Shown: positions 17,434 through 26,663 of the stretch, in pieces
Numbering within the stretch: the stretch's first letter is position 1
Layout: each line of letters begins with the position of its first letter
Assembly (NCBI GenBank): GCA_016869595.1
Contig: VGDT01000011.1
Span: 1 to 64,000 of the forward strand
DNA length: 64,000 bases
Direction: 5' to 3'
Source: Alphaproteobacteria bacterium
GTDB taxonomy: Bacteria > Pseudomonadota > Alphaproteobacteria > Rhizobiales > Beijerinckiaceae
Made by a program: the position numbers and the translations under genes
Notes under the pieces: model-generated
Seen by the model: only the letters and a program-made list of their open reading frames with translations
The model's database searches: none
Told to the model about the DNA's origin: nothing

Positions 17434-18171
17434 ATGGAATATGAGACGCCGCGCTTTCTCGACTGCGGCGAGGCGGCGCTGTCAGTAGAGTTTGGCGACA
17501 GCGTCGATCCCGCAATCAATGCGCGCGTACTGGCGCTCGACGAACGTCTTCACGCCTCGGCGCTGGCGGGCCTGCGCGAAACGACGCCTACCTATCGTGC
17601 GCTCTTCCTGCGCTACGAACCGCTCGAGATTTCGCGGGACGCGCTGATTGCGGCGATCCAAGGTCTCATCGATTCCGGCCAGGCGAACCCTTGCGACTCG
17701 CAAACCGCCGTACGCTGGACCATCCCTTGCTGTTACGACCCAGAGTTTGCAGAGGATATCGTCGAGGCTGCAGAGCTGCTCGGGCAGACGGCGCGGTCGC
17801 TGGCGCAGTTGCACGCCGGCGCAGACTATCGCGCGTATATGTATGGGTTCGCGCCGGGCTGGTGCTATCTCGGCGGATTGCCCGACGCGCTCGCGATTCC
17901 GCGGCGCACGAGCCCTCGCGGGCTAACGCCGCAAGGCGCGACGCTGATCGGCGGCGCGCTTTCCCTGATCGCCGCCAATCCCATGCCTACCGGCTGGTAT
18001 GTCATCGGGCGAACGCCAGAGCGCATGTTCGCGCTGGACCGCGACCCGCCTTTTCTCATAGCGCCGGGCGACGCTGTGCGCTTCGAACCTATCGACCCCG
18101 AGACATTCGGGATGCTCGATGCGAGGGCCTTGGCTGGCGAGACGGTGGCGCGCCGCGAGACCCTAAAATGA
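17434..18171 (+). CDS. pxpB: 5-oxoprolinase subunit B (KipI-like)
   Basis: A 245-residue allophanate-hydrolase-subunit-1 domain protein. Typical landmarks are DCGEAALSVEFGD, YMYGFAPGWCYLGGLP and the Pro/Arg-rich RRTSPRGLTPQGATLIGG. Its stop overlaps the pxpC start (ATGA), so translation is coupled. Confidence 0.93.
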   Translation: MEYETPRFLDCGEAALSVEFGDSVDPAINARVLALDERLHASALAGLRETTPTYRALFLRYEPLEISRDALIAAIQGLIDSGQANPCDSQTAVRWTIPCCYDPEFAEDIVEAAELLGQTARSLAQLHAGADYRAYMYGFAPGWCYLGGLPDALAIPRRTSPRGLTPQGATLIGGALSLIAANPMPTGWYVIGRTPERMFALDRDPPFLIAPGDAVRFEPIDPETFGMLDARALAGETVARRETLK

Positions 18172-19166
18172 GCGCGCGGCTTCTTGTCGACGCCGCCGGG
18201 CCCGGAGTCACCATTCAGGATCAGGGACGATTTGGACTGTCGCGCTACGGCGTGACGCCTGCAGGACCGATGGATGTTGGCGCCTATCTGGCCGCGACGC
18301 GCGCCGCCGGCGCTAACAGCGCGATCGAAGTTTCGCTGGGCGGCGCGGCGTTTCGGGCGGAAGGCGCGACGCTTTGCGTGGCGGTCGCGGGAGGCGATTT
18401 CGACATCCGGCTTGACGGCCGGCCGCTGCCCTCGGCCTGCCTGCTGCCGCTTGCCGAGGGCGCGCGGCTCACGCTACGCGCCGGTTCATCGGGGGCGTGG
18501 TGCTATGTCGCCGTCGGCGGAACGCTCGACCTGGCCCCAACGCTTGGCTCGCGCGCAACGCACGCCCGTTCCGGCCTCGGGCCGAAGCCGCTCGTGGCCG
18601 GCGAGGCGTTGACTTTCGCGGAGGCGGCCCCGCCGCCTCTTGAACCGCTGGCCTTGACCGCGCCTTGGCTCGCTTCGAGCGACGCGCCGATGCGACTGCT
18701 TCTCGGGCCCCAGGACGATTATTTCGCGCCGGAGGAGATTGAGGCCTTTCTGAACGCGCGCTGGCGCATCGGCGCGCGCAGCGACCGCATGGCCTATCGG
18801 CTCGAAGGTCCGACGGTCCGACACAGGCGCGGACACGACATTGTCTCGGACGGCGTCGCCATGGGCGCGATCCAAATTCCAGGTGACGGCGCGCCGCTGG
18901 CGCTCATGGCCGATCGTCAGCCGACCGGCGGCTATCCGAAAATTGCGACGGTGATCGGCCCCGATCTTGGCCGGCTGGCGCAGCTGCGTCCCGGGGAAGA
19001 CCTTTCCTTTCGCGCCGTGGATTGGGACGAGGCGGTCGCCGCCCGGCGTGACTATTTCGCGGCGATCGAGGCCGGGCCGAAGCGCGAGCCTTTATCCGCT
19101 GAGATGACCACCGAGTCGCTGCTCGCTGAAAATCTCGTCGGCGGCGTCGTCAATGCGAAAGACTGA
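18168..19166 (+). CDS. pxpC: 5-oxoprolinase subunit C (KipA-like)
   Basis: A 332-residue allophanate-hydrolase-subunit-2 domain protein. It begins with the family pattern DAAGPGVTIQDQGRFGLSRY followed by GVTPAGPMD, and later has LLGPQDDYF and a DGVAMGAIQIPGDG segment. ATG 18168 is chosen because it overlaps the pxpB stop. It is convergent with the next gene, with no spacer at all between the stops. Confidence 0.93.
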   Translation: MSARLLVDAAGPGVTIQDQGRFGLSRYGVTPAGPMDVGAYLAATRAAGANSAIEVSLGGAAFRAEGATLCVAVAGGDFDIRLDGRPLPSACLLPLAEGARLTLRAGSSGAWCYVAVGGTLDLAPTLGSRATHARSGLGPKPLVAGEALTFAEAAPPPLEPLALTAPWLASSDAPMRLLLGPQDDYFAPEEIEAFLNARWRIGARSDRMAYRLEGPTVRHRRGHDIVSDGVAMGAIQIPGDGAPLALMADRQPTGGYPKIATVIGPDLGRLAQLRPGEDLSFRAVDWDEAVAARRDYFAAIEAGPKREPLSAEMTTESLLAENLVGGVVNAKD

Positions 19167-20006
19167 CTATTCCGCGGGCTCTTTGATCTCGGCGACGAGC
19201 GCAGCCGGTTTCACAGTCAGGGCGGGCGCTGCGGCGACGGCCGCCTTTGCGGCCGCTTTGCGCCGCTTCCACCACTTATAAAGCATCATCCACCACGGAT
19301 CGCCGACATGAAGGTGATAACGCAGCGGCGTCTTGATGATGGCCAACACCAGTCCGATCGAGAACAGGCACCAGACCGCGGGCCACTCATTGATGTTGCC
19401 CGTCGTCAGGCTGGCGAGAAACGGACCTGCGACCCAGGAGAACAGGATGAAGCGCCAGCTGCCGTAAAGCGAAGGGATGTAGAAGGCCATCAGCGGATAT
19501 TCGATGTAGCCGCGCCCGAGATAGGCATTGTCCGCCATCGAGTTGCCGAGTCCGTTCGTCGGCAGCAGCCAGGCGATGTGCCATTCGCCGCGCACCGTGC
19601 AGAGCACGTCGCCGCAGAGCGGCCTCCCCAAGGCGCAGTGACCCGCCCAGGAGAAGGGATAGAGCTGGAGCAGCATGGCGATGGCCGCGACGAAACAGCC
19701 GAAATAGGCCCAGGGCGCGATGATGCGGGCGCTGTCCTTGGGCATGAAATAAAGCGCGACGGCGTTAATGAAGAAAGGCTGGAACGTTATGTGGAGATAA
19801 CCAAACATGGTCATCAACTGATTTAGCGGCGAGTCGCATTGGTTTAAGACGGAATAGGCGACCGCCTGAAGCGATTCCATGCTGGCGAAATAGAGAAGGC
19901 AGACCCAGAGGGCGAGCGGTTCCGGGTCCTTCTTGAGCGCCGAATAGGCCGCGCCGGCGATCCCCGTCGCCGCCAACACCGTCGACGCCTCTCCACTCCA
20001 GCACAT
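19167..20006 (-). CDS. Polytopic membrane protein (DUF5765-like)
   Basis: A 279-residue inner-membrane protein with about seven or eight hydrophobic helices, starting MCWSGEAS as in DUF5765 proteins. Conserved cysteines are scattered in loops (CALGRPLCGDVLCTVRGEWH). The C-terminal ~45 residues are Lys/Ala-rich and cytoplasmic. I use the inner ATG at 20006, with GAGGAAA upstream. The longer frame from 20045 adds 13 basic residues. Function unknown. Confidence 0.75.
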   Translation of the reverse strand: MCWSGEASTVLAATGIAGAAYSALKKDPEPLALWVCLLYFASMESLQAVAYSVLNQCDSPLNQLMTMFGYLHITFQPFFINAVALYFMPKDSARIIAPWAYFGCFVAAIAMLLQLYPFSWAGHCALGRPLCGDVLCTVRGEWHIAWLLPTNGLGNSMADNAYLGRGYIEYPLMAFYIPSLYGSWRFILFSWVAGPFLASLTTGNINEWPAVWCLFSIGLVLAIIKTPLRYHLHVGDPWWMMLYKWWKRRKAAAKAAVAAAPALTVKPAALVAEIKEPAE

Positions 20007-20091
20007 TCGAGCATTTCCTCTTTTCTTGTCTGCGACCCGATACACTATCCGCCGGGCGGGTCAAAGCCCCGAAGGCCGAAAGCCTTTGCGT

Positions 20092-20529
20092 TCAAGCTGA
20101 AGCGTCGGGCGAGAAATCCGCCGGCGCCAGCTCGAAGCCTGAGAATTCGAAACCCGGCGCGACGGTGCAGCCGACAAGGGACCACTCGCGCGGTCCTTGG
20201 CCGAGGCTTTTCGCCGACTGCCACACGCCTGAAGCAACCACGGCTTGCGGCCGCTCGCCGGCCGCGAGCGCCGGGCCGAGACGCACGACTTCGGTTCCAA
20301 TCTTAAGCTCCAGCGGAGCCCCGGCGTAGAAGTGCCAGACTTCGGCGGCGTCGACGCGATGCCAGTGAGATATTTCGCCGCCCGGAAGCAGATAGTAGAT
20401 CGCCGTCGAGGCGGCGCGGTCGCCGGTCGACGAGGAATCGCGAAAGGTCTGCCGATAGAAGCCGCCCTCGGGATGCGGCGCGAGATCGAGAAGCCGTACG
20501 ATCTCCTCAGTCGAAAGCGCGCCTGTCAT
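20092..20529 (-). CDS. Cupin-fold protein (DUF985/cupin_5)
   Basis: A 145-residue cupin_5 protein. Landmarks are LAPHPEGGFYRQTFRD, a tyrosine-rich strand TAIYYLLPGGEISHWHRVDA, EVWHFYAGAPLEL and the C-terminal GCTVAPGFEFSGFELA. Its start overlaps the gloB stop by 4 bases, so the two are co-transcribed. Substrate unknown. Confidence 0.87.
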   Translation of the reverse strand: MTGALSTEEIVRLLDLAPHPEGGFYRQTFRDSSSTGDRAASTAIYYLLPGGEISHWHRVDAAEVWHFYAGAPLELKIGTEVVRLGPALAAGERPQAVVASGVWQSAKSLGQGPREWSLVGCTVAPGFEFSGFELAPADFSPDASA

Positions 20530-21302
20530 GTGGTGAAATTGTTCTTGCGCTCGCGCATCGTCGCGAAGACGGCGGAAGGGTCAGCGCCCTGCATGCCCAT
20601 CGCAGCCATTATGCTTGGATCCTCGACCCGCAAAAACGGATTTGTGGCGTTCTCGAGCGCGATCGTCGTCGGCAGGGTAAACTTTCCCGCCTTGCGCAGG
20701 TCGGCGACGGTTTGTGCTCGCGCGCGCAGCACCGAATTGTCCGGGTCGATGGTGAGCGCGAATTTGGCGTTGGCCTGCGTATATTCATGGCCGCAATAGA
20801 CCTGCGTTTCACCGGGCAGATCGGCGAGCGTTTCGAGAGTGAGATGCATCATCTCCATGGTGCCCTCAAAAACGCGGCCACAGCCAAGCGAAAACAGCGT
20901 GTCGCCAACAAACAGGATTTCATCGTCTTCGAAGTAATAGGCGATGTGTCCGAGCGTGTGGCCGGGCGTTTCGATAACTCGAGCGCGCGCTTCGCCAACC
21001 TCCACCACGTCGCCTTCTGAAACCGCGCGATCGAGCGGGGGAAGGCGATGCGCATCCTTGGCGGCGCCGATCACCTTCATACGCGGATAGCGCGCCTTGA
21101 GCGTCTGCGTTCCTTGCACATGATCCGCGTGATGATGCGTCAGCAGCAGATGCGTCAGGGGCCAGCCCCGCCGATCGGCTTCGTTGGCGATCGCTTCGCC
21201 GTCCGGCGCGTCGACGCTCGCGGTCGCGCCGAGCTCCGGCTCATGCACGAGCAGGCCGAAATTGTCGTTAAGGCAAATGAACTGCGCGACTTCCAAGGCC
21301 AT
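20526..21302 (-). CDS. gloB: Hydroxyacylglutathione hydrolase (glyoxalase II)
   Basis: A 258-residue metallo-beta-lactamase-fold enzyme that hydrolyses S-lactoylglutathione. The binuclear metal motif is present as THHHADHVQG, followed by ETPGHTLGHIAYYF, FVGDTLFSLGCGR and YCGHEYTQANAKF, which is diagnostic of glyoxalase II. It is divergent from a methyltransferase gene, a common alphaproteobacterial arrangement. Confidence 0.94.
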   Translation of the reverse strand: MALEVAQFICLNDNFGLLVHEPELGATASVDAPDGEAIANEADRRGWPLTHLLLTHHHADHVQGTQTLKARYPRMKVIGAAKDAHRLPPLDRAVSEGDVVEVGEARARVIETPGHTLGHIAYYFEDDEILFVGDTLFSLGCGRVFEGTMEMMHLTLETLADLPGETQVYCGHEYTQANAKFALTIDPDNSVLRARAQTVADLRKAGKFTLPTTIALENATNPFLRVEDPSIMAAMGMQGADPSAVFATMRERKNNFTT

Positions 21303-21411
21303 GGGGCGTCATCTCCTGGCGCGATGGCTTATCATAAATGCGCTTCGCCAAAAAAGACGATCCGCGGCTCGAACGCCTCGCTTCGTCTTGCGCCATTAAT
21401 CGATTGCGTTG

Positions 21412-22167
21412 ATGATCGACGCCATGCTCGACGTCGTCGATTTGCGGGCCTTTTACGATACGGCGCTTGGTGAGGTCGCGCGCCGCCTGGTGTCCCGGCT
21501 GGTGCGCGCGCGCTGGCAGGATCATGCTGGGCTGCGCGTGCTCGGCCTTGGCTATGCGACACCCTATCTCGACGATTTTCGCGAGAAGGCGCAGCGCGTT
21601 CTCGCCTTCATGCCGGCGACACAGGGCGTCGTTCACTGGCCGCTCGATGGGCGCTCCGCCTCGGCTCTCGTGGAGCCCTCGATGACGCCGCTGCCCGACG
21701 CGAGCATGGATCGCATCCTGATCGTGCATGCGCTCGAGACGGACGATCATCCGCATGATCTGCTTGAGGAGATCTGGCGGATTCTTGCGCCCGGCGGCCG
21801 CGTGCTGATCGTCGCGCCGAGCCGCACCGGACTTTGGGCGCGCGTCGACACGACGCCCTTCGGACAGGGCCATCCTTATTCGCGCGGCCAGCTGCAGCAA
21901 TTGTTGCAGGCGGCGCAGTTCCTGCCGCTTTATTGGGACGAGGCGCTTTACGTGCCGCCATTCCAGCGCGCGTCGCTGCTGCGCTCGGCGCCCGCTTTTG
22001 AGCGCATCGCCGGCCGCTTCTCGCTGCCGGGCGGCGGGGTGCATATCGTCGAGGCGACAAAGCAACTCTATCGCCCGGTGACGCGCCGCGCCGTGCGTCG
22101 CTTGCCCATCGAACTCGAACCGGCGATGGAGCCTGCAGGCGCCGAGCCGGGGCTCGAAGGAGTATAG
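21412..22167 (+). CDS. SAM-dependent methyltransferase-like protein
   Basis: A 251-residue class I methyltransferase-fold protein. The motif I strand is modified (RVLGLGYATPYL), followed by MDRILIVHALETDDHP, EIWRILAPGGRVLIVAPSR and a C-terminal basic tail. ATG 21412 or 21424 could be the start. It faces away from gloB. The function is unknown; the Gly-rich SAM loop is poorly kept, so it might be regulatory rather than catalytic. Confidence 0.75.
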   Translation: MIDAMLDVVDLRAFYDTALGEVARRLVSRLVRARWQDHAGLRVLGLGYATPYLDDFREKAQRVLAFMPATQGVVHWPLDGRSASALVEPSMTPLPDASMDRILIVHALETDDHPHDLLEEIWRILAPGGRVLIVAPSRTGLWARVDTTPFGQGHPYSRGQLQQLLQAAQFLPLYWDEALYVPPFQRASLLRSAPAFERIAGRFSLPGGGVHIVEATKQLYRPVTRRAVRRLPIELEPAMEPAGAEPGLEGV

Positions 22168-22199
22168 TTCAGAGCATTGCACTAACTCACCAAGCTATT

Positions 22200-22772
22200 T
22201 TAAGGCGAGCGGCCGAAGTCGGCGGGGCCGCTGTCGGATGCGTCGCGAAACGGCATAGTGACAGGCGTCGCCTGCGCGCGCGATCGGCCCTTGGAAGCGA
22301 TCCACCGCAAAAATCTCACCCACAAGGACCATTTTCGGATCAAGGGCGCTTGACCGAGCGAGGCTTGCGCCTGAGCGAGCGAATCCTCAAGCAACGCATC
22401 GTGCAAGGGACGATAGAAGACCGGCCAAGACAACAGGGCCGGGCCATGCGCAAGCATCTCCAAAGTGTGTCGAAGGACGCACCTCTGCGTGGTAAGACTG
22501 ACGACTTCATAGCCGTGATGGCCATCGAACCCTATTGGCCCAGTGAATTGAAATCGGATGCTCCGCCCAGGGGCATACGCCTGCACGACATAGCGAATTG
22601 GTCCGTGTCCGCCGATTGCGCCGACTTGCAGGGGGCGATCAAACTCCATCCGAGGCCAGGCGCCGCCCGGCCAGAGAGCGTCTTCCTGCAAGGACAATGT
22701 ATCGATGAGCGCGCCTGCCTGCTCTGAGGGCGCCAACAGTTCTCGCTCGTGTATGTTGAGAACCTTCACCAC
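22200..22772 (-). CDS. SRPBCC-like ligand-binding protein
   Basis: About 190 residues. The pattern DRPLQVGAIGGHGPIRYVV, ..GRSIRFQFTGPIGFDGHHG and CVLRHTLEMLAHGPALLSW fits the START/SRPBCC fold. The start is uncertain: the frame opens at 22814, but tandem GTG codons at about 22772 and 22769, with AGGAT upstream, fit better. The C-terminal ~40 residues are basic and look unstructured. Function unknown. Confidence 0.6.
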   Translation of the reverse strand: MVKVLNIHERELLAPSEQAGALIDTLSLQEDALWPGGAWPRMEFDRPLQVGAIGGHGPIRYVVQAYAPGRSIRFQFTGPIGFDGHHGYEVVSLTTQRCVLRHTLEMLAHGPALLSWPVFYRPLHDALLEDSLAQAQASLGQAPLIRKWSLWVRFLRWIASKGRSRAQATPVTMPFRDASDSGPADFGRSP

Positions 22773-22844
22773 CCAGATCCTGCTTGTACGAGACGCAGAC
22801 CGCGAGCTGATCAAACTCGGCGGCTTTTTCCATAGCTTCGCATG

Positions 22845-23528
22845 TCACCGCCGGCCGAATTCGACCCTCACGCCGAACGACTGCGCCAGGAACAAGGCGC
22901 CATGGACCAGTCCAGTTTCGTCGATGCCGTGGCCGAGACGCGCCGAGAGATGCCATTGCGTCGGAACGCCCAAGTCGGCGAGCGCATTCGCCGACATGAG
23001 CAGCGCCTCGACGGGGATCATTTCGTCTTCTTCGCCGTGCGCGAGCAGGACCGCCGGCGGTTTCTCATAGGCCGTCGGCTCTTGGTCCGCATGCGCCGGT
23101 CCGAGCACATAGACGCCCGAATAGCCGAGGATCGCGCGCGGCGCGCGCCTGCGGCGCAGCCCCGTGTGCAGCGCCATCATCGTGCCCTGGCTGAATCCAA
23201 CGAGCGCCAGCGCTCTATCGTCAAATCCGCGCTTGGCGAGCTCTTGGTCGAGAAAAGCGTCGAGAGTCGAACGCGCGGCGACGCAGCCGCGCCAGCGTTC
23301 CTCCGGATCGCGCATGGTCAGCGGAAACCATTGTCGGCCGGTCGGCGATGCGGCGCATCGCTCAGGCGCATTCGGCGCGACAAAATCAGCGTCGGGAAGG
23401 AAGGCGCGCCATTGACGGCCGATCTCTATGAGATCGGCGCCGTCGGCGCCATAACCATGAAGAAAAACGACAAGCTGCTTGGGCTTGCCGGAACGCGCCT
23501 GTACCCTTGGACCGTCGATCGCCGCCAT
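22845..23528 (-). CDS. Alpha/beta hydrolase (phospholipase/carboxylesterase family)
   Basis: A 227-residue esterase of the Abhydrolase_2/YpfH type. Features are the oxyanion strand VVFLHGYGADGADLIEIG, the nucleophile elbow LVGFSQGTMMALH with the catalytic Ser, an acidic residue around LLAHGEEDEMIPVE, and the catalytic His in ARLGHGIDE. Length fits the family. The SRPBCC-like gene follows 72 bases downstream. Confidence 0.88.
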   Translation of the reverse strand: MAAIDGPRVQARSGKPKQLVVFLHGYGADGADLIEIGRQWRAFLPDADFVAPNAPERCAASPTGRQWFPLTMRDPEERWRGCVAARSTLDAFLDQELAKRGFDDRALALVGFSQGTMMALHTGLRRRRAPRAILGYSGVYVLGPAHADQEPTAYEKPPAVLLAHGEEDEMIPVEALLMSANALADLGVPTQWHLSARLGHGIDETGLVHGALFLAQSFGVRVEFGRR

Positions 23529-23607
23529 ATGCCCGCGCCCTTCCGTCGCTTCGATGCGCTGGAAGGTTTATGCGCGAAGGGCGGCGCCGGCGCAACGGCG
23601 CGCAATG

Positions 23608-23718
23608 TTAGTAGGTTTTTACAAGAAACGAGACGATCTTGAACGCGTAAATGCAAGCGACTGCGAGCGTGCTGTGCTTTACCATGGTCATGGCGAGATA
23701 AATGTGATCAGGCCTCAT
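23608..23718 (-). CDS. Small membrane peptide (36 residues)
   Basis: A short frame encoding MRPDHIYLAMTMVKHSTLAV, then ACIYAFKIVSFLVKTY. One hydrophobic helix is flanked by basic residues. GAGGG sits 6 bases before the ATG, which is why I prefer it to the in-frame ATG at 23730 or the long open frame from 24102. Function unknown. Confidence 0.4.
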   Translation of the reverse strand: MRPDHIYLAMTMVKHSTLAVACIYAFKIVSFLVKTY

Positions 23719-24105
23719 TAAAACCCTCATAATCGCACGCAACCGCTGCGCGCCGGCGATCGCATCAGGAGCGACATTCAAATGAGACGGTTGCTTTGCG
23801 AAACGTCGCGCGGCCTGCGTCTCCAACAGGCTCCCGCAAGAGGCGCGCCACGCGCCGTCGGTTCGATTGCGTCGGTTCGCCGCAGGCAAAGCCGAATGTG
23901 TTCGATCGAACCCTTCGCGGGCAGGTAACGTTCGACGAGGCGCTGGGTCAAGCAAACCGAACTGAGAATTGCCGCTTCGCGACAATATGTCACCGAAGCG
24001 ACATTGTTGAACAACACGCTCAAAAACGGCTGGCGAATTCGCCGAAATGCGCCAGATGGCAATGACTAAACCCATCGTCCACGGGAGCAAAAGGAAGCTC
24101 ACGCT
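23719..24105. other. Gene-free stretch before DUF2905 gene
   Basis: A 387-base stretch with open frames on both strands whose translations have no recognisable domain and a composition unlike a protein. Apart from a probable promoter and the GGAAGC ribosome site for the gene at 24106, I see nothing in it. Confidence 0.4.
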
Positions 24106-24306
24106 ATGGCCAAGTTTCTCATCATCGCGGGGCTCGTGATGATCGGCGTTGGCGTCCTGTGGATGGTGGGCGAGCGGTTTGGCCTTGGACGATTGCCCGG
24201 CGACATCGTCGTCGAACGCGGCAATTTTCGCTTTTATTTTCCGCTCGCGACGTCGCTCATTTTGAGCGTCGTGATCAGCCTGCTGTTGTGGCTATTCAAT
24301 CGATAA
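24106..24306 (+). CDS. Small membrane protein, DUF2905
   Basis: A 66-residue protein with two membrane helices separated by the conserved loop GLGRLPGDIVVERGNFRFYF, which defines DUF2905. The ribosome site AAAAGGAAG lies upstream of ATG 24106. Function unknown in the family. Confidence 0.9.
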   Translation: MAKFLIIAGLVMIGVGVLWMVGERFGLGRLPGDIVVERGNFRFYFPLATSLILSVVISLLLWLFNR

Positions 24307-24365
24307 GCGCTCTTTGACAATTTGACGCAGTCGTCTCCTAATGCCGCCGAAATCAGGAGACGCGT

Positions 24366-25154
24366 GTGCCCGAATTATTCAAGTATCTGTCCGTCACGCA
24401 AATGGCCCTGCTGTTTTGTCTCGGCTCCCTGGCCGTCGCCTGGCTTGGCGTTCTTCTTTCTCGGCGGCTTGCGCACGCGTGGATACATGGGCGGCGCAAC
24501 GCCAATGAAATGATCGGTCTGACGTTGGCCGCCTTTTCGACGCTTTACGGAATCCTGCTGGGATTGCTCGCGGTCGAGGCCTATCAGGATTTTTCTTCCG
24601 TTCAGGACATCGTCTCTAAGGAGGCGCTGGCGATCGCCGCCCTTCATCATGATTTCGAAGGCTTTCCGCAGCCGACGCAGGGCGAGCTTCAAGAAAAGCT
24701 GCGTAGCTATGCGCGCGAGGCGATCGACGCTGTCCATCCGCCGGCCGATGTTCCTCAGGACCCCCATTCGCGTTCGCCTGGATTGAGGGCGCTCTTCGCG
24801 CAGGTGATGAGTTTTCAAGCCAAGCTGAAAAGCGAGGAAATCGTTCAGGCCGAGACGTTCGGTCGATTGAACACGCTTGTTGAGCATCGCCGCTATCTCA
24901 TCGCCGCCGGCGCGAATGGCATTCCGAAGGAGCTCTGGCGGGTCGTGTGTCTGGGTGGACTCTTGTTGATCAGCCTCATGTGCATCTTCGACATGGAACT
25001 CCATGTCCATATGATCCTCAGCGGCGCCATGGCGCTGTTTCTCGGCTCGGCAGTGTTTTTGATCGCCGCGATGGACAATCCGTTTAACGGCGGAATGACG
25101 GTTGATTCAGGGCCACTCGAAGCTGTGCTGGCGACTTTCTCGGAGGCGCGCTGA
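24366..25154 (+). CDS. Bestrophin-like/DUF4239 membrane protein
   Basis: A 262-residue protein with two N-terminal helices (about residues 10-32 and 55-75) and two C-terminal helices (about 185-240). Between them is a charged helical region with [20 protein letters not shown]. This layout, with [20 protein letters not shown], matches DUF4239 proteins. GTG start at 24366 with AGGAG just upstream. Function unknown. Confidence 0.83.
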   Translation: MPELFKYLSVTQMALLFCLGSLAVAWLGVLLSRRLAHAWIHGRRNANEMIGLTLAAFSTLYGILLGLLAVEAYQDFSSVQDIVSKEALAIAALHHDFEGFPQPTQGELQEKLRSYAREAIDAVHPPADVPQDPHSRSPGLRALFAQVMSFQAKLKSEEIVQAETFGRLNTLVEHRRYLIAAGANGIPKELWRVVCLGGLLLISLMCIFDMELHVHMILSGAMALFLGSAVFLIAAMDNPFNGGMTVDSGPLEAVLATFSEAR

Positions 25155-25162
25155 GGCGTTTC

Positions 25163-25239
25163 TGGCGGTCCCGAAGGGATTCGAACCCCTGACCTTCGGT
25201 TTAGGAAACCGCTGCTCTATCCTGCTGAGCTACGGGACC
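25163..25239 (-). tRNA. tRNA-Arg (anticodon CCU)
   Basis: On the minus strand the acceptor stem is GGTCCCG/CGGGACC, the D arm carries AGCTCAGCAGGATAGAGC, the anticodon loop TTCCTAA gives CCU, and the T arm is CAGGG-GTTCGAATC-CCT. CCA is encoded (TGG at 25163-25165 on the plus strand). Confidence 0.95.
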
Positions 25240-25637
25240 GCGCGCGCCCCTGTTTAGCACAGCGCGCTTCTTAAAAAAATTCCGTTGCACGCTGTTCGGC
25301 AGCGAACTCGCGCGACATCGTTACTGATGGAAAGACTTCCGCCAATGCGGCGATACGTTCGCGGACGCCGAGAATGCCGTCGCGATATCGCCGCTTATGT
25401 TTCGATGGCGCGATGCGTCGATCATCACCCTCCCGCCGTCAGCATGAGGCATGGGAGTTGCGCCTTCCAAGGATAGATCGGGCAAGTCGCCCGGCTCGGC
25501 CAGCCGGTTTGAAATCCTTGAAATATTCGGCGCAGCCTGGAGGGGATATGCTAATGTGAAGCCCGTGCGGGGTCGCTGTTTTGTGGGCTAGGGTATGCGG
25601 CTCTAGCAGAGTACCGCACGCCTATGGACTCCGGCTC
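25240..25637. other. Gene-free stretch upstream of the LysR regulator
   Basis: A 398-base region between tRNA-Arg and the LysR gene. Short open frames exist, but none has a domain or a ribosome site. It should hold the promoter of the regulator. The regulator frame is open from 25581, so the last 57 bases could be coding if an upstream start is used. Confidence 0.4.
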
Positions 25638-26537
25638 GTGATCGAAAAGCTTGAATTCCTGATCGCCGTCGCCAAAGAGAAGAGCTTCTCGCGCGCGGCG
25701 GAGATTTGCGGCGTCACTCAGCCCACGCTTTCGGCCGGCATAAAGCACCTCGAAGACTCGCTCGGCGTGCTGCTCGTCAACCGTTCCTCGCGCTATCACG
25801 GCCTCACCGCCGAAGGCGAGCGCGTGCTCGACTGGGCGAAGAGGATCGTCGGCGACGCGCGGGCGATGAGGCAGGAAGTCCGAACCCTCAAGGAAGGTCT
25901 TACCGGCCAGTTGAAGATTGCGGTGATACCGACGGCGCTGGGCATCGTCTCGGCGCTGACCACGCCCTATCGCGAGAAACATCCAGGCGTTCGTTTTTCC
26001 GTGATTTCCGCTTCGTCGAGCGAAGTGCTGACGATGCTCGACAATCTTGAGATCGACGCCGGGATTACTTATCTCGACAACGAGCCGCTCGGGCGCGTAC
26101 GGACGGTGCCGCTGTGCTCGGAGCGCTATCGGCTCTTGACCTTCGCAGACAATCCGCTTGGCGACCGGGAGCGGGTGACGTGGGCCGACGTTGGCCGCAT
26201 CGATCTCTGTCTGCTCACGCCGGATATGCAAAACCGTCGCATTATCGAACGGCTCATCCGCAAGGGCGGCGCGGAGCCCGCGCCGATCCTGGAATCGAAC
26301 GACGTGATCTTGCTTTTCGATCATGTGAAATCCGGCCGCTGGGCGACTGTACTGCCGGAAAAGCTTGTGAAGACGCTGAACGTGACGGCGCCGTTGCGAT
26401 CAATCCCCATCGTCGAGCCGGAGGAGGTTCATGAAATCGGCCTTGTGGCGCCGCAGCGCGAGCCGGTGATCCCTCTGGTGGCCGCCCTGGTCTCCGAGGC
26501 GAAGAAGCTCGCGGAAAGGCAAACATTTGGAGATTAA
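25638..26537 (+). CDS. fdsR: LysR-type regulator of formate dehydrogenase (FdsR-like)
   Basis: A 299-residue LysR-type activator. The winged helix-turn-helix is at residues 1-60 (FLIAVAKEKSFSRAAEICGV then TQPTLSAGIKHLEDSLG), and a periplasmic-binding-like effector domain follows from about 90. GTG 25638 gives the standard N-terminus; the frame opens earlier at 25581. It is directly upstream of the fds operon on the same strand, the position of FdsR in Cupriavidus-type operons, where formate acts as inducer. The assignment rests on position. Confidence 0.8.
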   Translation: MIEKLEFLIAVAKEKSFSRAAEICGVTQPTLSAGIKHLEDSLGVLLVNRSSRYHGLTAEGERVLDWAKRIVGDARAMRQEVRTLKEGLTGQLKIAVIPTALGIVSALTTPYREKHPGVRFSVISASSSEVLTMLDNLEIDAGITYLDNEPLGRVRTVPLCSERYRLLTFADNPLGDRERVTWADVGRIDLCLLTPDMQNRRIIERLIRKGGAEPAPILESNDVILLFDHVKSGRWATVLPEKLVKTLNVTAPLRSIPIVEPEEVHEIGLVAPQREPVIPLVAALVSEAKKLAERQTFGD

Positions 26538-26619
26538 TAGGTTTGCCCTATCGCGTCACGAAGGGTCGCTATTGATCGCGCCCTGGATTTCCGGCACTGT
26601 TCTCAGAATTAATCTAAAA

Positions 26620-26646
26620 AGGGCGGTCCTATAAGCGTAACGCCCT
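26620..26646. promoter_or_regulatory. Inverted repeat in the fds leader
   Basis: AGGGCG (26620-26625) and CGCCCT (26641-26646) form a perfect 6-bp inverted repeat with a 15-base spacer containing CTATAAG, a possible -10 element. It lies 17 bases before the fdsG start. It could be an operator for the LysR regulator or a leader hairpin. Confidence 0.35.
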
Positions 26647-26663
26647 GGACTGAAAGGGAAGAA

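Noticed and set aside
17691-18167. Upstream in-frame extension of pxpC across pxpB
   Set aside because: It is the shadow of pxpB in another frame; the family N-terminus and ATGA overlap place the start at 18168.
23608-24102. 164-codon minus-strand frame
   Set aside because: Only its last 36 codons look protein-like and have a ribosome site; the rest has the composition of a chance frame.
25285-25559. Short plus-strand open frames upstream of the LysR gene
   Set aside because: Arg-rich translations typical of GC-rich noncoding frames, no ribosome site and no domain.
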